From NCBI GenBank assembly GCA_014529385.2, contig CM043957.1, positions 86,564,881-86,628,880 of the forward strand: 64,000 nt of DNA, read 5' to 3'. The DNA is from Adiantum capillus-veneris. Its lineage: Eukaryota > Streptophyta > Polypodiopsida > Polypodiales > Pteridaceae. The translations under genes and the position numbers were made by a program. The notes beneath the pieces are model-generated. The model saw only the letters and a program-made list of their open reading frames with translations. It had not been told where the DNA came from and did not search any database. This document shows positions 1 through 11,300 of the stretch, one piece after another (the first letter of the stretch is position 1; each line of letters starts with the position of its first letter).

Positions 1-290
1 CCATCTTCCCCTTCTCCCTTGCCGCTTGAATCTCGGGCATTACTTCTCTCATATGCGCAAGTTGTGAGAGAGTGAGGTCATCGCCTAAGAAAATACCTGT
101 CTTCTTGAGAGTAGGTCTCTTCCTCAAGAATTCCTTCTTCTCTTCCAATGAAGGGAAGCGTAGTATGAGAGCTCTTTCCTTTGAAGATTCTCCGGGGCCC
201 TCACTCTTCTTGCCCACTCTCCATGCCTTTGTACCAAACTGAGTGCGCACGACCTATGACTTTGAACGCGTGATCGAATTGAAGCTAACA
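1..290 (-). pseudogene. LINE ORF1-like fragment, runs off the window edge
   Basis: Reading the minus strand, one frame stays open for the first ~290 bases. It encodes a basic segment with the core ERALILRFPSLEEKK, then LRKRPTLKKTGIFLGDDLT and a Gln/Arg-rich tail. This resembles the nucleic-acid-binding domain of ORF1-type proteins of L1-like LINEs, where 'resistive' hydrophobic-Phe strands precede a K-LK-T-I-x-x-DDLT block. No complete ORF or reverse transcriptase is visible because the window starts inside it. Family placement is by motif memory only; a host protein with a similar fold is the main alternative. Confidence 0.4.
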
Positions 291-398
291 GTGCGGGCTG
301 CCCCAAGGCAGAAAGCACCCAAAATGAGGCAACTATTGTGATCATAGAGGCAAGTAGTGTACGCGATGGAAGTAACAGGCAGCGTGAGAGAGGTGCAG

Positions 399-400
<2 letters not shown>

Positions 401-459
<59 letters not shown>
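401..459. repeat. (GA)n microsatellite
   Basis: An uninterrupted 59-base GA dinucleotide tract, directly joined to a copia-type LTR-end repeat that begins at about 460. Confidence 0.95.
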
Positions 460-462
<3 letters not shown>

Positions 463-1000
463 GAAATGAAATGTTATATTAACGTCTTCTAAAGGCCATA
501 ATGACCTATGAGACCAGAGAGTTACATCATGGTGAATCTGATATAAGGTCTGGATAAAAAGAAAGAAAGAAACTAACTAAACAGAAACACTACTAGAGCT
601 ATAAAAGGTGGGTTTCAAGAGCCTGAGAGGTACATATACAATAAGTGGATGCGTATCTCAGAGAAAAGATACAAGATGGTGGATATATGTATCAAAATCC
701 GGAGATGGCTCGCATCGATCGCTGCATGATCGTGTCGATGTCCTCCATGGTGAGAGATTGCACACGACGTCTCCCATGTCTCGCCAATATAGATCTGATC
801 CTCTGTTGCAACCTCCTCCATCGATGGGAGCATCCCGATTCCCCTCATCCTAGGCCTCCTGGATCTCCCTAGCTCTGCTGCTCGATCACTCAGTATACCT
901 CTACTAGTGATGTGCCCTGTATCCCTCCTCTCTGGCTGGTCTCATCTTTGCTCAATCTCTGGCTGAAAGAGAGAGAGAGAGAGAGGGCTCTTCACTCTAT
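460..1000 (-). repeat. Copia-type LTR end relic, copy 1
   Basis: This stretch is a diverged copy of the sequence at about 4873-5240. Both share the segment beginning GAAATGAAATGAAATGTTAT and a following stretch with a primer-binding-site-like ATATCAGATTCAC on the minus strand (TGGTATCAGATTC in the other copy). Farther in, both share a block around 'gatcctctg..gc..cctcc..tcgatg'. I read it as the end of an LTR plus the start of the internal region of a minus-oriented copia-like element. No coding sequence is recognisable. The right boundary is approximate. Confidence 0.45.
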
Positions 1001-1147
1001 CTCTGCTACGCGCTCCTCCCCTGTGGCAAGCGATGTCTCCCTTGTGGTCAATGGCGCTCCCTCATCCTATCGAGTTGAGTGCTGCCACACGCCAACTTGC
1101 ACTCTCTACCTTAGAGGCCAGTTTCGTCATCTCTTTCCATTACCTTA

Positions 1148-1174
1148 CCCCCCCCCCCCCCCCCCCCCCCCCCC
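1148..1174. repeat. Poly-C homopolymer (27 C)
   Basis: Twenty-seven consecutive C residues followed by GCG. Runs of this length are error-prone in assembly, so the exact length is uncertain. On the minus strand it is a poly-G tract able to form G-quadruplexes. Confidence 0.9.
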
Positions 1175-1522
1175 GCGTTCCCTCTCTTTTGACCTTGGTC
1201 ACCTGCGATGCCTGCACCGGTTTCGGTTGCTTTTTCTAGTTCTTCTTTCTACGTAGGCATGTTCTTTTTTTTCTTGGGTCTTGTTGTTCTTGTTGCTTGC
1301 ATGCGTGCATTTCTTTTTTTGTGTGCGATTGCTTATGCATGGGGTGTGTGTGTGTATGTATGTGTGTTCTACGCGCATGCTTGCAGGAGATGTGTGTGTG
1401 TGGTTGCTTCCTCTGTGTGTTTTTGCATATTATTTTCTGTTGCTTTCTTTGTTTGGTGGGTGCCTTGTGGGTCAAGTGTTGGCCAATTGGTTGGGTGGTG
1501 GAGAGTTGAAAGTGGATTCACA

Positions 1523-1658
1523 GCCTCGTCTTCAGCTCTGTCTTGCTCCATGCTAATGCTTTTATAAGCTGAAGAGCATCATTATCCATAGCCTCGTCTT
1601 CAGCTTTGTCTTGCTCCATGCTAATGCTTTTACAAGCTGAAGAGCATCATTATCCATA
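1523..1658. repeat. 68-bp tandem duplication
   Basis: The unit starting GCCTCGTCTTCAGCT occurs at 1523 and again at 1591 with only a couple of substitutions, giving two head-to-tail copies of 68 bp. Confidence 0.85.
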
Positions 1659-2045
1659 GTCATGTTGATTGCTACCAGGGATGGCTTCACAGTAGATGTG
1701 TGGGTGGTGATGCTGCTACTGTGCACCTTTTGGCCTTGGACATCCGGTGTTTGATATTGGAGATTCTTTGATGGAGGTTTTGGCCTCTCCATTGCAAGTC
1801 CGGGTGGCCTGTTTTTGCTTCAGCTCACTACTATAGCCAATCTTCCCTCCTTTGTCCATAGTTTTTGATATATCACCCATCTTTTGTTACTTTCTATCAT
1901 AGTGGTTTTTCCCCTTCCGTTTGATGTAATTGTCATATTTCAGGGGTTTTTTGACCACCAGTTCCAGTCATCCTATGATGCCAAAGAGCTTATGTAATGC
2001 TTATGGGCTTTATAACTTGTTTACGTTATACAAAGGGTCTAAGGC

Positions 2046-2047
<2 letters not shown>

Positions 2048-2091
<44 letters not shown>
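2048..2091. repeat. (GA)n microsatellite
   Basis: A perfect GA dinucleotide tract of about 44 bases, lying about 120 bases past the stop codon of the kinase gene (the gene is on the minus strand). Confidence 0.95.
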
Positions 2092-2093
<2 letters not shown>

Positions 2094-2212
2094 AAAGTTT
2101 TAATGTCACAAGAACAATCCCAAGAGACCTCAAAGATCTATGCGACGAGTCTTGAACTCAAGACGTCTTATTCAAGATGATAACCAACACGCTTAATAAG
2201 AAAAGGCACATC

Positions 2213-4241
2213 TTACTTGCTATTTGCTCTCTTTTTGTAGGGAGGCGGTTCACCCGGTTTGTACACCCCTAAGGAGCCTTTAGGTGATAGATCAGGAAAT
2301 GCAGCAGCCCTTATATTCTTCGTGCCTTTAACAGCCTTCATGGGTTTTGTTCTGTGAACCTGCAATAAAATAAACAGATGATCTGGCAAAGCTCTCAAAT
2401 CTTTTGAGAGACAAAAGCATAAAAAAAAATATTGGAAAGTGTTACCTTTGGTGTATTCAGGCGGTGTGACCTTTGAAAGTTGATAGGAACATGACCAACT
2501 GTGATCTTTGGAGAAATCATGGAATGATTGTATGTTCCCTTGATAGGTGGAAGACCATGAGAAGTATCTGCAGTTACATCATCCAAGTCTCTATATGTGT
2601 TTACGCTCTCTGTTGGACCCGCATACATGGAAAGAGTGGATCCGACTGAGGGCAATGGGCTCAACATATCACCCAGATGTGAAACTGGAGTAGAGCCCGA
2701 TGTCCCCTTCTCAGCCTGCTGTGCATAAGAAGAATTAAAAAGACAATACTTTGAGGGCCAGACTGCATTAACTTCGAAAAAGAAAGAAGCAACCATAAAG
2801 AGCCACACACAAACTTCCTATTATAATGTTGCCAGCACAAAATCAGAGCAAAACCCCTCACAAAAGATTGATATCATGTTGCCTACAAAAAAATAAATTC
2901 ATCAAACTGTTCCAATGCCATGTTTTTGTGCAATATATCATTGAAACATGACAGCGGGCTTTGTTGTTAAAGAATCACTTCACCTCTTTGAACTTAATAC
3001 AGCTGTTCAGAACGGGATAGTGGGATGCACCACTGGCTAATGATTGTGGGGAACTTGCTGTGCTAGGATCCCCATAGCCATTGGCCCGATCCGCAAAGGA
3101 CATCTTCACAACATCACTTGCCCGGGACTTACAAACAGCCACATCTTGTATGCCCAATCTGTTACATTGCTTTCCACTTAACTAACACTAGATAGAAGTA
3201 GTTATTAATTTGTAGACTACATTAATCTGTGCACGTTTGCAATAGCATTACAAAACAAGAAAATCATGCAATCACTTGACATTCTGAATAATCCCACTTA
3301 AGGCTTTCCAGTATATTAGCACAGACAAGTTGAGGACAACTTTCAGTTTTCTAATTACCAAGAACAATGTTATGTAATTCAGGCACGATGGATGTAGTTT
3401 GTGCATAATACTACTTCTGAAGGCCTACTTCAGGCTTCTGGCAACAAATTTGTGTCAAGCAGGACTATGAAATCTCGATTGTATACCTTGGTGATGGACG
3501 CAAGCTTCTAGTGGCAGCATTGAGGAATGCTTGCTGAAGCTTATCCCTATCACGAAGCTCTTTAAAATATATGTGCCTTAAAGCCTGCCGAGCTGACCAC
3601 CTGATGGAGTACATGCACACGTCACCATACAGATATTTCCAAGGGAGGGGGAATCAAGTACATGTCATACAACCATGAAATATAGAAGAAATCACTACCA
3701 AAAACATATCACCTTTTTGTCCCAGGTATGATAGGTGCTTTACCTCTCTTCTGGATTATAAGCAAGAAGCTTATTCAGAAGCTCAATACAAGCTGGAGAT
3801 GCATGAGGTATCAATCGAGCAATGCCCGTGCCATCCTGCTGTGGAAATGAAAAGTCTGCATGCTGCGACCTCCTGCTACACACATGTTATTATTAGAAAT
3901 TCGAAAGATTTTTTCAGGTCTTAAATTTGTACAAATTAATGCTCACCTCCTCAACTTGTCCAAAACTTGCGGTGGTGGTGTTCCGAGAACTTTGTGGATT
4001 TTTTGAATCTGATCAAGCTCGTTGTTCCCTGAAGTGGAAAGGGGCAAAAAACCTCACCTATCAACAAATGGGAGAGAACATAATCCAACAAATGTAGAGA
4101 AGAGTGTTCAAGTCTTAGCCTTGCAAACCAGGAAAAAGCGGAAACAAGCTTAGTATTTCGAAGAACACACAACCAACACCCCACATGTCCATTTTATAAT
4201 TGTAATAACCATCTGTCAGCAAACACTCTGGGGCTCGATAC
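2213..4241 (-). CDS. MOK: MOK kinase, C-lobe and tail exons (3' half)
   Basis: Seven exons. The first (4129-4241) starts [13 protein letters not shown] and carries [12 protein letters not shown]. The next three (3947-4028, 3744-3872, 3487-3600) finish the C-lobe with [31 protein letters not shown] and [18 protein letters not shown]. The last three (2984-3158, 2446-2718, 2213-2359) encode a Ser/Pro/Gly-rich, basic-ended tail with no known domain, ending in [11 protein letters not shown] and TAA at 2213-2215. Introns here are 75-440 bp, ordinary for a plant gene, in contrast to the next one upstream. Confidence 0.92.
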
Positions 4242-5282
4242 CTACAAGTTAAGAATTTCTTAAAACATATCAGTAAGATAATCCACAAATAAAGCAGCCT
4301 TTCAGTGAGCATGCTGGACGGCTTGCTTGCGCTACCACAATATGTAAATAAAAATTCATTGTTACAAAAACATTTCATGCCTCAGGGGCAATCCTTGAGG
4401 TCTTCAAGGAAAATACATCTCGGCTTTTAGCTCTTAAAAATAGTGTGAGCCTTATTCCTAGCCAATCTTGTAACTTTGTAGGGAGACCTGCAGATGAAGG
4501 TCAGTGGATTAGTGGCAAGCAACCCGTAGCCGCCTCTACTATGATGATGCTACACTATACTACTACAGGGAGCCATATGGTGAGTGTCAGATGACTTGGT
4601 TACTTTCACACTTTGAAAGTCGACTTGGATACTTTGGGTTCTCGGGGATGCTTTGGGTTCTCGGGCAGTTAGGCAGTCCACTTGGACTCTTCGATAGCTT
4701 GGTAGCCCACATGGACAATTGGGCAGCTGGCTTGGACATGAGAGTTAGAAAGGTAATCCAAGGAGACATGACAATTGCTAAGGTGTTCAAGGTGATGGTT
4801 ATGGTGGGTTAAGCATAATGGAGTTACACAACTAATTACATATTTAATCAAAGTATGCACCAAGAGAGAGAGAAATGAAATGAAATGTTATATTAATGTC
4901 TTCAAAAGGCCAAAATGACCTATGAGACCAAACTGTTACAAAATTGTGAATCTGATACCATGTCTGGGTACAAAAAGATAGAACAAAAATACTACTACTA
5001 CTAGAATCCATCCTCATCTGCACTCTGGATGTCGAGAGAGTATGGCTCGAATCCTCTGCTGTAGTCTCCGTCGATGTTGTGTAGCTCTTCTCCTCAATTG
5101 TGGCCGTCCACATTTCCGTAGCTCCAATGATCGGTCGATGAGAGTGCCGGTAGTGGCCGAATGAGTGTGGGCCGAGCTCTGCAGTGATGGCTGCTCCTCT
5201 GGCTGTCCCATATCTAGTGAAAAGAAATCTGTAATCTGTCTTTGGGACTCTCTCTCTCTAGCTCTCCCCAATAAAGTGACAC

Positions 5283-5341
<59 letters not shown>

Positions 5342-8300
5342 CAAAAGTAAACTTGATTATTGCACCAACAATATGAGTACATTATTGCACCTTTAAATAG
5401 GGCTAGAGAAAGTAGAACAACAGTGTAGTACAAGTGCATGTAAGTAGCCCCTAGCATATGGATGCAACCCTAAAAGAGTGGGAGCTGAATATGGCTCCAT
5501 ATACAACTCATCTATCCTCATATACTGTAAGGTGCAGCGGAAGTGAATGTTGAACTTTGCTCAAGATGAGTGCTCCGAACTGTGCTCAAGTGTTACTTTT
5601 ACTTACGGAAGGGAGAGCCTTCCGTTCCTTTAGTGAGAGAGTGCAAATGCTCACAAACAAAGTGAAAAGACACTGTGAATGAAGATATTGAAACTAAGAG
5701 AGAGATAGAGAGAAGAATACGACACCAGACTGTTGCCAAACCCTCCTCCAAGGGCCGTTCTCTCGATGGCGAGAGAAGTCTATGCTTTTGATTGCACAAA
5801 TCTCGTACAAAGGTGCTGATGCAAGTTCTTGATGCTATGATGCAATGATGATCTAAGTCGGAGACGGTGGCGACGACGATGCTGATGACTGCTGGCTGAA
5901 AACTGACTTGAGAGGCTGAAAAACGCCGCTTTATCTGGCTGAAAACGCTACTGAGAAACGCTGAGGCTGGCTGGTATTGTCTGCTGAAAAACGTTGGTGC
6001 AAGCTGCTGTAAAACGTTGGTACAGGCTGCTGTAAAACGTTGGTACAGGCTGCTGTAAAACACTGGTATAGGCTGGTACAAAACGCTGATGCTGACTGGT
6101 ACAAAACGCTGGGGTAGGCAGCCGATCTGCAAACGCTGAACGCTGAAATCCCTGGCGCTAGGGCTGAGGATGCTTGATGAAAATGCTGAGGGTCTTGCTG
6201 AGGAGAAACACTAGAGGGCCTGCTGCAGAGTCTGCGTGTGCTCTTCCGGTTTCTTCTGCTTCTACTGAGTGACTACCAGGTTTCTTTTATATTAACTTAG
6301 CAAATTTGCCCTACCCAGTTTCCCAACAAAGTCACTTATTAATAATAAGTGAAAAAATGGATAAATAGGGAAAACGGGTTCTGTGCACTGTAAAATGCTC
6401 ATGATGGGTACTGACTATCATGCTGATGATCATGTTGTGTGCAACCATAGGATATGAAACTACTCGAAGTGCCTGGACATGCACAGCTTGCGCACAGGCT
6501 CATAACGGTGCCAAAACACTTCCTAAGCTGACCTGAACCCTAGACATGAAGTAGCTTGTCCACATGCACACAGGGTTAGATGTGCACATGACATCCCCTC
6601 GTTTTTAAAGTGAGGTACTGGTACCGAGCTACATGGCTTCCTTGTAGTCTGCCAACAACTCTGGGTAATCTTTGAAAAACTCTTCATAGACCCACACTGC
6701 TTCATGGGTTCCTCGATCTGTGAACTTCAAAAAGTACTTTCTGACTTGCTTCTTTGAGCCATGGCGAAACCGATGCAGCAACACTTGCTCTGGCTCCATG
6801 ACTTCAGCTTCATCGATGATCTCCGGCTCTTCTTCTTCGGAAATGTCCTTCGGAGGTGTTCCCTGAAACACTTTCAACCAAGAAACATGGAAAATGTTGT
6901 GCATTGACCATGAGTTAGGCAATTGCAATTTCATAGAAACCTCATTTATCTTTTTAATGACAGGAAATGGACCATACATTCTGAAAGACAACTTTAGACA
7001 CTTCTTTCCAACTTGCTTAAGACGTTCCTTCATGATTCTTAAATACACCCAATCCCCTTCCTTGATAGAAACATCCTGACAATGCTTGTTGGCCTGCCGT
7101 GAGTAAGACTCCTGAGCCTTGCTTAGCCGAAGCTTCACACTCTCAGAAATCTCATCCAAGGACTGACTTTCAGCATTGGCATCAGGCATTGGACTGACCG
7201 AGCGAGTCAAAAGTGATTGGAACGGACGTCCAAAAGCTGCCTCATATGGAGTTCTACCAATGGTAGAGGAATAAAAGTCATTCAAAATAGCCTGAACCAA
7301 TGGGAGATAGAGCTCCCAATGAGACTGTTGATCATGCATATATGACTTTAAAGCCAACTGATTGTTTATCTCTGTTTGACCATCTCACTGTGGATGAAAA
7401 GCCGATGAACCAAAATTTTCAAGGAGTGCGCGCCAAAAATTGGACGTGAACTTAACATCCCTATCTGAAACAATCGATTTTGGCAAACCACAGAGGGGGT
7501 ACCAATGCTTTATGAACAACCGTGGTACACCTTGTGCGGTGACTATGGCCTTACAAGGAATTAACATGCAAAACTTGTTGAAACGGTCAAAAATTGTCAA
7601 ACATTGAGTGTTCCTTGAATGCAAACTAAGGGGAAGGTTAGTCACAAAATCCATGGAAATATCTTGAAAAGGTCCATCAGGAATAGGCAACGGAAGCAAG
7701 AGGCCTTGCTGCTTACCCCAGGGAGCTTTTACCTTTTGACAAATAGTACACTGTGTGACATAACGAAACACATCCTTTAGCATTTTAGGTCAATAAAAAA
7801 ATCTTTCTATTTTTTCCAGAGTGTTCATTCCCCTATGCCCACCCGTGAGATAGTCATGTGCATTGTGCAATATGCATGTCTTGAGAGAGGGCAACACACA
7901 TAGACGGTGACGAAAATACAACAAACCTTCACGAATGAGATAGCTACTAGGCCCTTGGGAAGCAAGAGCCTGCAACTATTGCTTACCAAACTCGGAATCT
8001 AAGTACTGGTTCTTCATATTGTCGCAAGACACACCCTGAAGAGAAACTGTGGATCTTGACTCAAGAGCCAGGATCTGTCCTTTGCGACTTAACGCATATG
8101 CAACAGGGTTAGCTTTTCCAAGCACATAATCAAACCTCCAAATTGCTCAAAGAATTGTGACCACCGTGCTTTGCGATCACTCCAATGCGCACTATTAATG
8201 ACAGACAAAAGTATAGTTCTTTTCTGCACTATTAAGCTTCCGACTAAGGAATGCAACTGGACGGCCATGCTGTTGAAGCACAGTGCCTATGGCGACATTA

Positions 8301-11300
8301 CTCGCATCCGTCCATACCTCAAAGGGGTCATCCCAAGAGGCGAGGATAAGACACGGCGCTTCTATCACCGCAACCTTGAGAGCTGTGAAAGCCTCAATGG
8401 CTGCCTCAAGAAAATCCACGCGCTGTCGACGAGTCTTCACCCCTTTCAAAACATCTGTCATCGGTGCGGCAATACGTGCAAAATTCTCTATGTGCGAACC
8501 CAGATAAGTAACTTCACTGAGAAAAAACTCAGATTTCTTAGCTGCAATGTACAGCTGACAGTCATCCAAACGGGTTAATACCCTTTCTACATCCTTTTCA
8601 TGTTGTTCCCCCGATGCAGAAAAAATGAGAATATCATCAAGAAAGATGAACACACATACACCAACCATATCGCCAAAACGGCCCGTTGCTAAATTGGCTT
8701 TATCTGACATAGATATAATTCTAAATCAATTATTGGATTTATAAGTAAAAGGGTTTTCTCGCTTGGAACACCAAGGAAAAATAATTCTAAATGAATTATG
8801 GGAATTTTAAGTGAGAGAGTTTTTCTCACCGGAGACATCCAAGTACAGAGTATTCCTAGTGCGTCATTCAAAGTAATGATAGGAGCACTGTGAAAGGGAA
8901 TATCTGTAAGGCCACCAGGAACGGGTGCTTCTGATGCGTCACATCGGATAGGTGACAGGGAGCATCGGAAAGAAGTATCCGACCATCCGGGAACGAACAT
9001 CTCTGATGCGTCGTAGGATGGGTGACATAGAGCATCGCGAAGGAGATTGTACCATAAGTTCGGTAGGAAAGAACTAGGTGATTGGTATTCCTCATGCGTC
9101 ACAAGGTGGGTGATGAGTGCATCGGAAAGGGAATATCCATAGTCAAGAGGAAATTCCGAACTCTGTTAGAATTGTGCACAAGGAAAAGCAAGCACTTGAA
9201 TGAAGATGGGTTCAAAGGAAACTTTGAGGAAAAAACAGATGCTTTCTAAGGAAGCGGAATTGCTTTTTGGGAAAGCAGATGCTTTCCCGCGAGGAAGTAT
9301 ATCTCTGCATTGCAACTGTGTATGTGATTGCATCCAGGCACGCCTCGAAAGTGCTGTGAAAGCATTGTTTTTAACTTATAAGGTTTTATTGAGTTTTTGG
9401 GCAGATTAAGACTATTTTTAAAATACGTCGGCCGCCCACTTAATAAGTGGGCAGCCATCTGATAAATAAGGCAACACATCAACCAGTGTTTTCTTCTCTC
9501 TCTTTTTCAGGCAGAAAAAAAAAGAACGAAAAAACCACCGCGATCTCTACGCAAGCAACGAACGCTCTGCTATTCGTGCCATGGCCAGGAGCTACAAAAT
9601 CATCACATGCCCTCACTCAAAGGGGAGGATCACTTTTTGCAAGGAGATGCTGCTGCAGATTTCATCCGCAAAGAAGACGTTGCCGGTGATGCTCATGGCT
9701 GCCCCAAGTGTACCAAATGTCGCCAGGACCCAATGCGCGAGTTCCCTCGCAAAGAAGTGCCTACGGAGCGTGTTTCCATCGTGACAAGCTGCTGTTTTTT
9801 TCTGTTTTCAGCCCATAAACGTCGTAGACGGGGCTGATTTATGAGAAGGAACCCGAGAACACACCTCTTTTGTGTGTAGGATTGGAAGAGAGGATCTTCT
9901 ATGTAGAAATATCTTCCGAGGAATTGCTTTTTGAGAACCGAGTTGCGTTTCGAGCGTCGAGACTTTAAAGGTAACGATTTTCATGTTATGATCTCTGTGT
10001 ATTTGATTGCAGGTGTACTTCCTCTTCGTGAGGGAGTAGGAGCAGAGGAAGGCATGAGCCTCTACGGGAGAAAGCGCTCTAAGGAACTAGAGCCAGATCA
10101 GCCCAAGGGTTTCTTACCCAAGTTTGGTAAGTAGATCCACGGATCGGAGAGAGGTAGTCTCTCAAGTTGTGATCCGGAAGTTCGGATTCCCAAATAAGGA
10201 CTTTGTGTCCGGGAAAGCAGAGTTGTTCTGCGGGAAGAGGACTCTGGAACCAGAGTTGGAAAAGAGAGTTGCAGGGATGTCATGCCCCGAGTCTGGAAGG
10301 TGAGATCCAGAGGCGAGAACCTTGGTTCTCAAGGATTTGGAATAAGGAATGGAAGTTCCTTGGAGTAGGGTTTTGCCCTAGGAATCGTAAGCTGAGGCTT
10401 CTGGGAACCATCAAGTCTTATTCTAGAACGAACGTGGTAATACGTTCGGTTCAAGTGCTTGTATAGACTTCTCCTCAGTAATAAAGTTACTATTACGGGG
10501 GGGGACCAGCCCATCTTCTTGTCCCCAGTACTGTGTCGATCTTCTCACTCTCTATCTCTCTCTATATCTATTTCTCTATATACTTTGGCTTCAGTATTAA
10601 GTGATAAATCCTATTTATCCGAATGTATTTTATATTGTTATGTGCTCCCGTTTGTGACAGTGGTATCAGAGCATGGCCTCCTCTCTTTTTCTGTAAAGGA
10701 GGACGACTCTGGGAAGATACGGGAAGAAGCCATGACAAGCCAATAGAGAAGTAAGCAGGTGGAACCCTAAGCCCTGCAGGAAAAGCTCGCAGAGTTGGGA
10801 AAAAAAAAATTCTCTCTGCAAGAAGTCGACACAAAACTTGGGATTCTCTGAGAAGGCGACAAGAGCATGATGCTCAAGAACCTAGAGAATCCAAGGAGCG
10901 GAATGCTCAAGATCCTTTAGAACCCAGGACATATCCATGAACATCAATACACCAAGAAATTCCGTTATTTCGGGAAGGATATGAAGGAGGTCTCTAGACC
11001 TAGGAACACTCCGGTCAAGTTTGATACTTGTGACTGAAGAGAAGATGTTCCGAAAGCTACGGCTTTCATTCGACAGTTTGAAGTTGCCTTTGCAAATGGC
11101 AATTTCTTAAAAGCATCGAAGGTGAGGCATGTGACCAAACACCTCAAGGGGAATTGCAAGTACTTGGTGGTATAGCAAAGCTTTGCAAGGAATCCACATC
11201 AAGACTTAGATTCAATTCAAGGCTGAATTTTTGGACAAATTTTTTTCCTCTATGCTTTGAGGAACGCATCAAAGAAGATTGGGATCGGTTTGCCCGATAT

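Larger units (their letters stand above)
1001..2047. other. Non-coding stretch, no recognisable gene
   Basis: No gene is seen. The stretch contains a homopolymer of 27 C residues at 1148-1174, a T/G-rich section with TGTG runs at 1265-1480, and a 68-bp tandem duplication at 1523-1658. The part near 1961-2047 looks like a transposon 3' end running into a GA tract, but no family can be named. Confidence 0.5.

Noticed and set aside
1281-1567. Hydrophobic ORFs near 1208-1567
   Set aside because: Low-complexity T/G-rich DNA gives Cys/Phe/Val-rich translations in several frames; no domain and no conserved start.
4129-4241. MAK/ICK, MHK or CDK identity for the kinase
   Set aside because: [16 protein letters not shown]-like and [13 protein letters not shown]-type motifs, together with GEGTFSEV, are characteristic of MOK, not of the MAK-like plant kinases (YRAPEVLL).
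9581-9837. Short ORFs in the B LTR (MARSYKII...)
   Set aside because: They are present in both LTRs because LTRs are copies, but frames differ by indels between them (for example the extra codons at about 14604), with no domain and no sign of selection.
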